Of a stretch of 32,500 bases of DNA, positions 1-14,222 are shown piece after piece. Position 1 is the first letter of the stretch, and each line of letters opens with the position of its first letter. This DNA is from Halisarca cf. caerulea (lineage: Eukaryota > Porifera > Demospongiae > Chondrillida > Halisarcidae). Location: the NCBI GenBank assembly GCA_963170055.1, contig CAUJGJ010000004.1, forward strand, positions 155,001-187,500. Direction: 5' to 3'. The translations under genes and the position numbers were made by a program. The notes below the pieces were generated by a model that saw only the letters and a list, made by a program, of their open reading frames with translations, searched no databases and was not told the DNA's origin.

Positions 1-261
1 AGGAGAGCCAAACAGAGCCCATAAGAGAAAAAGCGCTAGAACTACACCAAGCAAGATAAAAATACGAGAACGACATCTACTTCTTTTAAAATAAATTCCA
101 ACAGCTAATAGGGCCTGTGAAAAGGGATTTCTCTGCAGAAGAGAGACAAGGAAAGTCAGGATACCAGAGGCTGAGGTCTTTCTCTTCAACAAAAGTTCTT
201 TATCTCCAGCTACTCCATGGCGTAGAATCGACGATATCAATCGGATAACTGATCCTGACAT
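1..261 (-). CDS. Truncated ORF, putative membrane protein N-terminus
   Basis: An 87-codon reading frame opens at ATG 261-259 (A at -3) and stays open to the window edge. It ends in a strongly hydrophobic stretch (about residues 68-85, RIFILLGVVLALFLLWALF) preceded by Arg-rich sequence (KRSRCRSR), which looks like a membrane anchor. A pyrimidine-rich run ending in CTGCAG at about 140-165 (minus sense) resembles a 3' splice site, so the true exon may be only the part nearer the edge and the ATG may be intronic. I do not recognise the family. It lies head-to-head with syntenin. It could also be a chance ORF. Confidence 0.35.
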   Translation of the reverse strand, partial: MSGSVIRLISSILRHGVAGDKELLLKRKTSASGILTFLVSLLQRNPFSQALLAVGIYFKRSRCRSRIFILLGVVLALFLLWALFGSP

Positions 262-626
262 CTTTGCAATGGACCGAGAGGGTCTCTCAGTCCGACGAAG
301 CCTGTCCTCCTCTTTATGGGGAACTTCGCAACGACAATTGATCCAATCCGCCTTCCAACGTGGTTTCTTCCAAATAAGGATCAATCGTAAAACTCCGGAT
401 AATTTATTTGAATAACTTTGTATACGGCTCAGGATGTGATGTAATGACATGTGATGCTATTTCTGGTCGAAAACAGAGATTACTTCCAAATAAGAAGAGC
501 GTTTCCGATCATATGATCTGTTCCGAAGTCTTTTTAGGCGAATAACGTCTTTTCTCTACAGATTTACTCTTCGAATTCGACTTGAAACCCTTTCATCGAC
601 TGTTATACAGAAAAGTACCTTCAACG
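262..626. other. Intergenic region upstream of syntenin
   Basis: These 365 bp separate the minus-strand edge ORF from the syntenin start codon. No repeat, clear TATA box or further ORF is visible. If the edge ORF is real, this is a candidate bidirectional promoter; part of it must be syntenin 5' UTR. Confidence 0.4.
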
Positions 627-3565
<2,939 letters not shown>

Positions 3566-3845
3566 TTGCCATCATGAAGCTAAACTTATCACTGTTCAGC
3601 TTAAATGTAACTATTATTGTAGATTTAGCTATAAACACACCTGCACTCCCTGTTTTACTGTGTACAGAGTAACACGTCTTGTCAGTCCGTTCACTATACT
3701 CCTATCATTGTTTTCTTACTCTTTGCTATGCAGCTTACAGTCTGCAGTAAAGTATTTCTGAATATAAAATGTAGTGTATACTGTACTTTGTGCAGTAGAA
3801 CCTACTGTATTGTTCATGATGTGTGCATGCATGCTTGTGGTGCAC

Positions 3846-3908
<63 letters not shown>

Positions 3909-4182
3909 TGTGTGTGTGTGTGCGTATGAGGTTTTAGGGTCTATGGTGTGTGTGTGTGTGTGTGTGCGAGCCGTGTGTGTTTCTGTTTGAAGTTCCTTGC
4001 ATTGATGTGCACAATTAGCGCTCCAAAATAATTGGAGAAAATCTGCTGCGCTGCACGAGTCCGAGCATTCCACAGACATGCAATCAGGCCTAGTCCATTG
4101 CGCAATGCATGTCAATTTTTGCATCATAGGACAGACCGGAGAAGAGAATCGATTGTTTACTAACGGGTCGATTGGTAAGAAT
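3566..4182. other. Syntenin 3' UTR and upstream region of the next gene
   Basis: It contains the syntenin 3' UTR (no AATAAA seen; AATATAAAA near 3762) and a (TG)n tract at 3848-3961. The likely promoter/5' UTR of the downstream membrane-protein gene follows. An AG preceded by pyrimidines near 4129 could end a 5' UTR intron. Confidence 0.5.
3848..3961. repeat. (TG)n microsatellite
   Basis: TG repeats interrupted near 3923-3948 between syntenin and the next gene. Confidence 0.93.
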
Positions 4183-4848
4183 ATGGACATTGTCCAGATA
4201 TTGTTCGTCGGAGGCATCTACCTGGCCTTGGCTGTTCTATGGGCTTCGTTTGGACCCACCAAGAGATCTCTCAGGATAATAGTAGAGGCTTCTTCCGACT
4301 CCGTTCAATCCCTGCCGAGGATTTCCACTCCCAAAGTCGGATCAAAGAAGAAGGAATCGACAAAAGAACACTTGGTACGCGAAAGTATAGGATGAATGTA
4401 TATTTAGGCTGTAGGTGTCTTTCTGATAGAGTTCTTCAGCACAAAACAATTCAAATCTATTAGCGCCGTCCCATCATAGTCCTTTGGGATGACTTATAAG
4501 TGGACGAAAGTCATTCAAACTGAATGTAAATATTTAGTCTGAACCTCTCATAGAACCCTCTCTCGCTCCTTTTCACTACCACTCCCTGTGCTGTTCTCCT
4601 TCCACTAGCATCCGCCGCCTGCTGACAGTGGCGCGGGATCCCGTCCTCCCGATTCGTCCAGTCTCGTCACTGTAGACAGCCCGCCAGAAGAAGAGGAACC
4701 GAATCGGTCTTTACTGCTCAGTGCTATGGAGGACGTGTCGGAAGGAACAGCTCTGAGACGACGCCAGCATGAAGATGTTGTTTCTCATGAGGCATCTTCG
4801 TCCGCTGGGCAGTTGCAGGAAGACGAATGGATTATCATTGAAGATTAA
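4183..4848 (+). CDS. One-pass membrane protein with C-terminal LIR-like motif
   Basis: Two exons, 4183-4374 and 4609-4848, joined in phase 0 (432 nt, 143 aa). The start at 4183 has a strong context (AATATGG); an in-frame upstream ATG at 4078 would add 35 residues. Residues 6-23 (ILFVGGIYLALAVLWASF) are a single hydrophobic segment, followed by the basic GPTKRSLR, so the long C-terminal part should face the cytosol. The rest is low-complexity, Ser/Pro/Glu-rich and probably disordered. The last residues, QEDEWIIIED, fit an LC3-interacting region: acidic residues before W138 with Ile at +3. I do not recognise an ortholog. Function is unknown; an organelle-anchored ATG8-binding protein is a hypothesis. 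Its stop is only 162 bp from the MRPL13 start on the same strand. Confidence 0.72.
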
Positions 4849-5010
4849 CCGGGAAAATCACAGTATTTCTATTGCTCACAGCGTTTGTAGTGTGTAGTGT
4901 GTTTTGATATTTATCCACAAAATATCACCATTAATTTTGTGCAGCTAAAAACAGTATTAGCGTTATTTTTAATCCGTTTTGTACACTTTTTGATTGCGTA
5001 ATATTCTAAA

Positions 5011-6728
<1,718 letters not shown>

Positions 6729-6770
6729 CACACACCTTCTCCATGTCCCCTGCCAGCATACAGTCATTGT

Positions 6771-6776
6771 TTTATT
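6771..6776 (-). promoter_or_regulatory. Candidate polyadenylation signal of UGDH
   Basis: AATAAA in minus sense, 140 bp past the UGDH stop codon. It lies within the short gap to convergent MRPL13, so the two 3' UTRs may overlap. Confidence 0.5.
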
Positions 6777-6915
6777 GTTACAGTCAAAAATTGAGAATGG
6801 GAAATTTCATAAAATTAATAATCTAGAATTAATGTCTAATTGGTCGATAATAATACACATTATTTTACACATGAGAACATGCTGATTTGCTACCTATATA
6901 CACAGCACATGCACA

Positions 6916-7981
6916 TCATGCTATCTCTGCGTGCTGCGGCCAGCCTGCCACGGATGCTGACTGCACACGTTTACCAATAACATCAACCTCAAATCCGATC
7001 TTCATCAGCTCTTGATGGTCCAATAAGAGTCGCCCGTCAAACACAAATGCAGGTTTCAACATGTTGTCAAAAATCCTCTTGTAATCGTACGATTTGAATT
7101 CATCCCACTCTGTGAGCACCACAAGTGCATGACTCTTCTCAGCTGCTTTGTATGGGTCGCTCACAACAGTCACCAGTTTGTCAACACGGGAGGGATTCTC
7201 CGATATGGAGCGATGCTTGAGATCAAAATCTATCTGCTTGGGATCAACTTTAGGGTCGTAAATGACCAACCGGGCCTGCTCATCCATCAAGTGCTTGCAG
7301 ATGTAGATGCTTGAGCTCTCTCTTGTGTCTCCAGTGTTCTTCTTGAAGGAGAACCCAAAGATGGTGATTTGCTTGTCCGTGACTGTGTTGAACAGACGAT
7401 GGACAATGCGGTAAGCAAACCTTCTTCTTTGGTAGTCATTCATGTCCACAACTTGATGCCAGTAGTCTGCCACCTCCGGGAGATTGAGTGCCTCACAGAG
7501 GTAGACCAAATTGAGTACGTCCTTTTGAAAACAACTTCCACCAAATCCAACACTTGCCTGAAGAAATTTGTTTCCAATACGAGAATCGAGACCTATTGCA
7601 TGTGCAACCTCTTGAACGTTAGCTCCCGTCTTCTCGCACACAGCACTTATTGCATTTATGCTAGAAATTCTCTGAGCCAAGAAGGCATTGGCAGCCAGCT
7701 TGGAGAGCTCCGAGGACCACGTGTTAGTGGTAATGATCTTCTCCCTTGGGATCCACTGAGCATAGACTGAGACAAGAGTGTCTACGGCCCTCTGACCTCC
7801 AAGAGACTCCTCACCCCCAATCAGGACACGATCAGGTCGAAGGAGATCGTTGATCGCCGTACCTTCAGCAAGGAACTCTGGATTAGAAAGGACCTAAAAG
7901 AAAATCTCAGAGAAATGATTGCAGTGTTGAGCACACATACACGCACACATGTACGCACGCATACACACACATGAACATGTA

Positions 7982-8051
<70 letters not shown>

Positions 8052-8473
8052 CACACACACATTGGACCACAGGACCCAGAAAATCCAATCCAGCCTTCTT
8101 CTCCCTTACCCCATATCTCTCACTACCTTCACCTCCCTGCCTCTCTATCCACTCCTCCCCTCACTCCCACCCACCCCCCTCACCCCTCACCCTCTCACCA
8201 GCTCACCTGAAAAGCCACATCTGGTGCATTGCACTGAAGGATTCGAGATATACTCTCGGCTGCCCTTACAGGGACTGTACTCTTCTCAACCACAATCTTC
8301 GGTTCCCTAGTGGACTCGGCAATCTTCCTCGCTGCTGACTCTATGAACTTGAGGTCAGGTGCTCTACCCTTGCCTGAGGGGAAGAAGGGGAGGAGAGGAG
8401 ATAGGGAACTGAACTCACTCAAAGAAAGGATACACTCCTTTTGAGACGATGGAGCAATACTGAGGTTTGCTTG

Positions 8474-8506
<33 letters not shown>

Positions 8507-8554
8507 CACGCACGCACGCACGCACACACACATACAAACACAAACAAACACACA

Positions 8555-8596
<42 letters not shown>

Positions 8597-9805
8597 CACG
8601 CACGTACGCACACACAAACACACACACACACAATGGTATAGACACAGCTGGGAATGGGAATAAGAATCTCAAACTGGAAACATTCCCAGGAATGAGAATG
8701 GGACCAACACAGGGGTGCAGTACCCAATAGTTGGGGCGAGCCTAAGCGAGCCCCACATAAACGAGTCTGCGTTGCTCCAATGGTATGTATTATTATTATT
8801 ATGGTACGTCGGTCATCGTTAATAACAGGGTTTTACTCATTGCGGATCGTTGAGCTATCGTAACAGGGTTCTACTCATTTGGCGATTGTTAACAAGTAGG
8901 CTGCTAAATGGAAACCCTTTTACAGCAAGCCTTACTGTTCAGCTGGAAACTATTTTACAGCAAGCCTTACTGTTTAGCCGAACCGGTTTTGCATACATTT
9001 GTGAAGGACGTATGCCGTGGTGAACAGCGTATGCCGAATGTCGTGTGTAACAATAATCGCGAGCGTACAGATCATGTTGCTGTTATCTCTGGTGGACTCT
9101 GTATTACTGTTTGCGATCATGTTGGTGTTATCTCTGGTAGACTCTGTATTACTGTTTGCGATCATGTTGGTGTTATCTCTGGTAGACTCTGTATTACTGT
9201 TTGTGATCATGTTGGTGTTATCTCTGATAGACTGTGTGTTATTTTTTGCGATCATGTTGGTGTTATCTCTGGCAGACTCTGTGTTACTGTTTGCGATCAT
9301 GTTGGTGTTATCTCTGGTAGACTCTGTATTACTTTTCGTGATGATGCTGGTGCTCTCTTTGCTCAGTGGTACTGTCTTTCCATAAAATATTAAATTTGCT
9401 GTTATAATTTATGGTACGCCGAGAAGCCTCACTGCAATACTAGTTTTCTCATACATCTGTGAACTATGTATCTATCATTATTATTATCTAAACAGAGCAT
9501 ATCATGATACATAGGCAATACATGTGCACTGCTTTTTCACTGCTGCTACTGCTACTGCATGTCTGTGCAGACCACTGTACACTGTTGGAGCTTAGGGGAG
9601 CCCCTCCAGACTCTGTCTGAACTAGTACACAGGGGTGCAGTACCCAATAGTATAGGTTCAGATGAGAACATTTTCACAGTAATAACACCAACCACAAGCA
9701 GACAGAAGCAATTGTTCAAGTTAATCAAATTCATTGCTCTCTAACCCATCATTGTACTGGGAACAATGGGATATTGGGGTCTACAAACACAACACAACAC
9801 ACACA

Positions 9806-9840
<35 letters not shown>

Positions 9841-10505
9841 TATCTATGCACAAACACACATACACATACAAACTGGATATTAGCTTTTCTCAGAGGGAGA
9901 CAATTATGAGAACATAACTTTTGATTTTGCATGCAGTGTGTTGTGCATATACACACACAACAGCAGCAGCAAACAATAACAACAATAATAAACAAAAACA
10001 AGAAAATACCAATAAACAACTGCATGTTTCAAGCCCAGAAGCAAAACTTCCTCTTGGTACTAAGGTCCTCTCATTCCACACAAGGAGTACAGAAGAGCAT
10101 GAGTGTCTACAGAAACAAAGACGAGGTATTCTCCTCCATGCTCAGTTCTGTTCTATCTACAGCCACCACTACTTGCTCGGGTTTGTGGCTCGTGCTATCT
10201 ATGGACTAACCAACTCCGAAGTTTTTTGTAGGCGTATTCACAGAAATGAATATCAAGTCAGCTTCTTGGATGTTCTTCTCAACGTCAGTGCTGAAAAATA
10301 GGTTCTTTCCTCGACACTGCTTAACAATGTCTTCCAAACCGGGTTCGTAAATGGGAAGGGAGTCGGAATTCCAAGCGTCTATTCTTTCCTTGGAAATATC
10401 AACAACAGTGACTGTTACCTCAGGGCACTTCCATGCGATGACGCTGCAGGTCGGCCCGCCAACGTATCCAGCGCCAATACAACAGATCTTTTGAAGTGTC
10501 GCCAT
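6916..10505 (-). CDS. UGDH: UDP-glucose 6-dehydrogenase
   Basis: Three exons in transcription order: 10505-10211, 8373-8207, 7893-6916 (1440 nt, 479 aa; human 494). It oxidises UDP-glucose to UDP-glucuronate with two NAD+, in the cytosol, for glycosaminoglycan and glucuronide synthesis. The start gives [19 protein letters not shown], with the Rossmann GxGxxG loop at the N-terminus; an in-frame ATG 18 bases upstream is less likely. [20 protein letters not shown] spans the exon 1/2 junction exactly. The catalytic cysteine is Cys275 in [10 protein letters not shown] (human Cys276), and Lys219 in [11 protein letters not shown] matches the catalytic-site lysine. [10 protein letters not shown] and FDGR match the C-terminal domain. 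Compared with human it lacks the last ~15 basic residues. Intron 1 (~1.8 kb) contains several repeats. Confidence 0.97.
7985..8060. repeat. (CA)n microsatellite
   Basis: CA tract in UGDH intron 2, about 90 bp after the exon 3 boundary in genomic order. A C/T-rich stretch follows up to exon 2. Confidence 0.95.
8476..8631. repeat. Compound (CA)n tract
   Basis: CA repeats interrupted by GCACGCACG and CAAACA blocks in UGDH intron 1. Confidence 0.93.
8707..8730. repeat. 24-bp direct repeat, copy 1
   Basis: The 24-bp sequence beginning ACACAGGGGTGCAGTACCCA recurs identically at 9627-9650 in the same UGDH intron. Confidence 0.9.
8914..8978. repeat. Short tandem duplication in UGDH intron 1
   Basis: The block TTTTACAGCAAGCCTTACTG occurs twice about 34 bp apart with similar flanks. 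Confidence 0.8.
9070..9370. repeat. 45-bp minisatellite, ~7 copies
   Basis: Units start at 9070, 9115, 9160, 9205, 9250, 9295 and 9340, each beginning near GATCATGTTGGTGTTATCTC. Because 45 is a multiple of 3, the array is open in several frames on both strands and gives 15-residue peptide repeats. It lies inside UGDH intron 1 with no sign of expression, so I do not call it coding. Confidence 0.92.
9627..9650. repeat. 24-bp direct repeat, copy 2
   Basis: Identical to 8707-8730. The two copies bracket a ~0.9-kb segment that includes the 45-bp array. Confidence 0.9.
9795..9832. repeat. Short (CA)n microsatellite
   Basis: CA/ACAACAC-type repeat in UGDH intron 1. Confidence 0.85.
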
Positions 10506-10610
10506 TCCCTTACCAGTCTGCAAACGAGCGTCGTCCGCGGTACGGATTTCCTAACATGTGGTACTGAGCATGCGCAGATTTAATATACCGCCTGATCATT
10601 TGAAGAGAAC
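10506..10610. promoter_or_regulatory. Bidirectional promoter between UGDH and the STAR gene
   Basis: Only 105 bp separate the two divergent start codons, so both transcripts must start within or very near it. It contains GCATGCGCAG at 10568-10577, which matches the core of the vertebrate NRF-1 site. There is no obvious TATA box. Shared control is inferred from spacing. Confidence 0.7.
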
Positions 10611-11272
10611 ATGGAGTCGTTCGGCAGCATTCGCGACGTTCCTGCTGAGATTAAGGCTGAACTAGATAGTCTGGATCATTCATATCCCCACGCATCGAGG
10701 TTGCTGAAAGAAGGTTTGATTAATTTTGCTGCTTTTTGTGGATACGGAAAATTGAGCTCTTGCTTTTGTTTTCAGAGTACGAGCGAGTGTTAAAAGAAGA
10801 AAACGAGAAAGCGCAAGATCCAAGTGGAAATGTAAAGCTTTCTTATAAGATATACATAAACCAGAATCCGAGTGGCGTGTCTCCAAGGGTAAGTTTTTCC
10901 CTCCTAAATATTCTACCTTTGAGGTGTTTCTTCCATCAATATGGTTTCAAAATTGATGTGGCTACACCTGTCTTCCCTGCAGCACAATGTTGTGGGGAGA
11001 ATCCTTGGTCCGGCAGGATCCACCATTAAGAGAATGCAGTCAGAGACACATTGTAAGATTGCCATCCTTGGGACTGGCTCCATGAGGGACAAGAGCAAGG
11101 AGGATGAGCTGAGGAAATCGGGTGACCCCAAATATGATCATCTCAATGACCGTCTTCATGTAATGATAGAAGCACAAGGGTCTTACGATGTGGCCAACGC
11201 CAGACGGGCAGCTGGGATAGCAGAAGTGCAGAAGATGCTGATTCCCCCAGTACGTGTGTTTGTGCACACATA

Positions 11273-11354
<82 letters not shown>

Positions 11355-11357
11355 ACA

Positions 11358-11411
<54 letters not shown>

Positions 11412-12492
11412 CATCCACACATTCTCTCATCCCCATCCTCCTTTGCAATATGTATGAAGTACTTTAAACCATTGTAACAAGTGACTTGTTTACACTCCCC
11501 TCACTGGTGCTCAGGTCCCAGGTGAGGACGATCCTATGGAGGTCAAGTATAAGTCAGGGATGGGTGACTACCGCTCCCATCACCCTCCCCACGATCACCA
11601 TCGGCACCGACCCCCACCTCCACCTCCATCCAGGAGAATGGACCATGGAGACCGCGTGAGTATACTTTTGTTTCACTCTTATGCACTAATCTCTCTGTTG
11701 CTCATATGATACATTCATGTGTCTTCCAGCCCAAACTCTGTACCTAGTGGACCTCTATAATCTACTCACTTGTTGGGATCTCCCCATCATTGTAGACTGT
11801 ACTGAGTGGACCTCTGTAATCTACCCACATGTTGAGATCTCCCCATTATTGTAGACTGTATTGAGTGAACTTTAGACTTTTTGATTCTTGCCTGATGAAA
11901 TAGTACATATGTAAATACGTAGACTATTTTCTTTTGTTGTTTGTACCACACCTCAGCCCAAGCCCGGCTACAGCAATGGAGGAGGTTATGGCGGAAGCAG
12001 TGGATACAGTAGTTTCTCAGACTATGGAGACGACTGGGCACCAGGTATGTGTATGAATGTGGCCACTGGGCACCAGGTATGTGTATGAATGTGGCCACTG
12101 GGCACCAGGTATGTGTATGAATGTGGCCACTGGGCACCAGGTATGTGTATGAATGTGGCCACTGGGCACCAGGTATGTGTATGCATGTGGCCACTGGGCA
12201 CCAGGTATGTGTATGAATGTGGCCACTACTACAGCGAACCTCTATTATCTGGCCATGTCAGGACCTCTGTAATCTGGACCACCTTGGGACCAGGAGAAGG
12301 TGGCCAGAATATGCATGTCTGTTTCAGTATGTGGGTGACCTCTGGGACTTGTGCCACTTGACATGGCCCATTGCTAAAAGCTCCCAGTCTGAATAAGATA
12401 CCCTGACCCTGACTAGATAGGATGGCGGGCTTACAAGAGGCTCAGATTAGAGAGGTTTCACTGTACATACTGTACCTCTACTACTAAACACG

Positions 12493-12569
<77 letters not shown>

Positions 12570-12734
12570 GTGTATAAATGATTTGTAGGCTCCAGTTCTG
12601 GAGGTGGTGGGCGTCCTCCATCACACCCACCCTCATACTCCAGAAGTCCCCGTGGTGGCCCACCAAGAGGGCGGGGTGGCCGAGGGCGTGGAGGTGGTCG
12701 ACCAGGGATGGGTCAGCGCTATCAACCATACTAA
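10611..12734 (+). CDS. KHDRBS: Sam68-like STAR-family KH RNA-binding protein
   Basis: Six exons: 10611-10713, 10776-10888, 10983-11249, 11515-11655, 11957-12044, 12589-12734 (858 nt, 285 aa). An N-terminal QUA1-like segment (residues ~11-49, PAEIKAELDSLDHSYPHASRLL) precedes a KH domain from about residue 58. The KH has the GRILGPAGSTIKRMQ loop, GSMRDKSKEDELRKSGDPKY and LHVMIEA, closest to Sam68 (KHDRBS) among STAR proteins. The C-terminus is proline/histidine-rich, then Gly/Tyr-rich, then RG-rich (RGGPPRGRGGRGRGGGRPG), ending QRYQPY. This matches Sam68's RGG and Tyr-rich tail, typical targets of arginine methylation and tyrosine kinases. Known family role: nuclear splicing regulation and signal-linked RNA binding. 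The exon 5 donor has been tandemly copied (see 12033-12227). Confidence 0.93.
11272..11406. repeat. (CA)n microsatellite
   Basis: CA tract beginning about 20 bp after the exon 3 donor of the STAR gene. Confidence 0.95.
11741..11870. repeat. 59-bp tandem repeat, ~2.2 copies
   Basis: Units begin at 11741, 11800 and 11859 (partial). Each contains GAGTGGACCTCTGTAATCTA, resembling the TIR of the pogo-like elements elsewhere in the window. It lies in STAR-gene intron 4. Confidence 0.8.
12033..12227. repeat. 32-bp repeat containing an exon end and its donor
   Basis: Six copies start at 12033, 12065, 12097, 12129, 12161 and 12193. Each contains ACTGGGCACCAG followed by GTATGTGTATGAATG. The first 12 bases of copy 1 are the last coding bases of STAR exon 5, and the following GTATGT is its donor, so the exon/intron border is repeated. 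Confidence 0.95.
12232..12463. mobile_element. Pogo-like MITE, 232 bp
   Basis: The left end CAGCGAACCTCTATTATCTG and the right end (reverse complement CAGTGAAACCTCTCTAATCT) are inverted copies. TA lies on each side (12230-12231, 12464-12465). There is no ORF. Its ends resemble Tc1/mariner-pogo termini. It lies in STAR-gene intron 5, next to the 32-bp array. Confidence 0.72.
12489..12562. repeat. (CA)n microsatellite
   Basis: CA tract that ends shortly before the acceptor of the last STAR-gene exon. Confidence 0.95.
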
Positions 12735-13407
12735 GGTGTGTGTCTGTGGCAGCTTAGGCACTTGGCTATGCTTGTTGTGTCATGGACTAATTTCCTATTG
12801 GCCATATATTGCTTTAGTCATGACATTGATTTTTTTGCATTGTATATTCAGCCTAGATTTCTTGAGCTGCCTTAATGCGTGTGTACACATTTCATGTTTG
12901 ATGCACTCAGTTTGTGTACCTTCTTTCCATGTACAAGTACATTCACTTCACTTGAGTTCCAGAAGTTCCCAATTCTATGAAAGAGTATCCATTGGCAAAA
13001 GTGCTGCACTACATTTGGCATTACTTGAACAATGAATAATATTTGTAGTCATGGTGACCACTGGTTGTCATAAGTACAATTGTTCTGGCAGCGAATGTTC
13101 TCATTATTCATGACTTGTTACCATGACTACCATTCACCATCCCCTAGGAACATGACAAAGAGTATTGGTTGAGGAGCAAAAACCACTTAACTAAAAACTT
13201 GTAACATTTTAGTTTCACTAAGAAAGCGATTGTAATTTGTGTATTTAAGTTCCCCTATTTGGATTAAAGCACATAACATGATCATGGCAAATGAACATCA
13301 TACTGTTTTGGAAAGGATAGAACATTGATGGGTACGCGGGTGCACACTCGCTCAAATGATATATGATAACTTGCATATAAACAAGACGGAAAGTGTCCAC
13401 TATATTC

Positions 13408-13564
13408 CAGTGCATTCTCGTTAATCTGCCGCAGTTTGTTTCAAACTATTTGGACAAATTAATGAGTTTGGCAGATTATCCAATTGAGTGTGCAGCCTTT
13501 GGGATCAATTCATGCACAAAAGTGATGGTGGGTGAAACAGTGGTGGATTAATGAGATTCTACTG
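13408..13564. mobile_element. Possible decayed pogo-like element
   Basis: The right end (reverse complement CAGTAGAATCTCATTAATCC, flanked by TA) is pogo-like. The left end CAGTGCATTCTCGTTAATCT is a diverged partner without a clear TA. A decayed copy is likely but uncertain. Confidence 0.45.
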
Positions 13565-14140
13565 TACTGTCTTCACAGTACATAGTTGCACTGTGACTGA
13601 CGAAGGTCTACACACTGAATCTTTCTATAGCTTTGATGATTTAGTTTGTGCTAAATTCACCTACAAATGTCGAGTCATGAGCACAACACCTTCCATGTGA
13701 ATGACACTGATTAAGGGGAAAGACACTACCTTTCCTGAATGCATTCTGTAATTAACTCCAAAATAAATTATAAATCAATTGAATTTCTTGAATGCCTTAT
13801 GGTTGCCAATGTCTGCCCATTACACAAGAAGATAAACCAAATTCTGTTAAGTAGAGTCTTGGGAAGTTTAATTAGCTTTTACTCATCAAGACTCTGCATC
13901 ATCACGATAACAGTTACATGTCTGAATATGTGCTGTTAAGAAGATTACGACTTTCCTACCTTTCGAATGAGATAGCAAACACACAATAAACCAAGTACAC
14001 TTGTATGCAATGCCTTGTGCTGTGCCACACAAACCTGCACACGTGCATCCTCGTAGCGGAGTGTTTGTGTTGAGCTCCCACCATGCTTCACCACAGCTCA
14101 AATGCTAGGAACTCACATTTGCTTTATGCAGTGGACGTAC

Positions 14141-14222
14141 CTCTACCAGGATCAGTGCACACACATAGCTCTACCAGGATCAGTGCACACACATAGCTCT
14201 ACCAGGATCAGTGCACACACAT
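14141..14222. repeat. 28-bp tandem repeat, 3 copies
   Basis: Units start at 14141, 14169 and 14197, each with CTCTACCAGGATCAGTGCAC. Confidence 0.93.

Noticed and set aside
12017..12226. A 69-codon minus-strand repeat ORF opposite the STAR donor array
   Set aside because: It is the 32-bp donor array read in antisense; three units happen to give an open frame.
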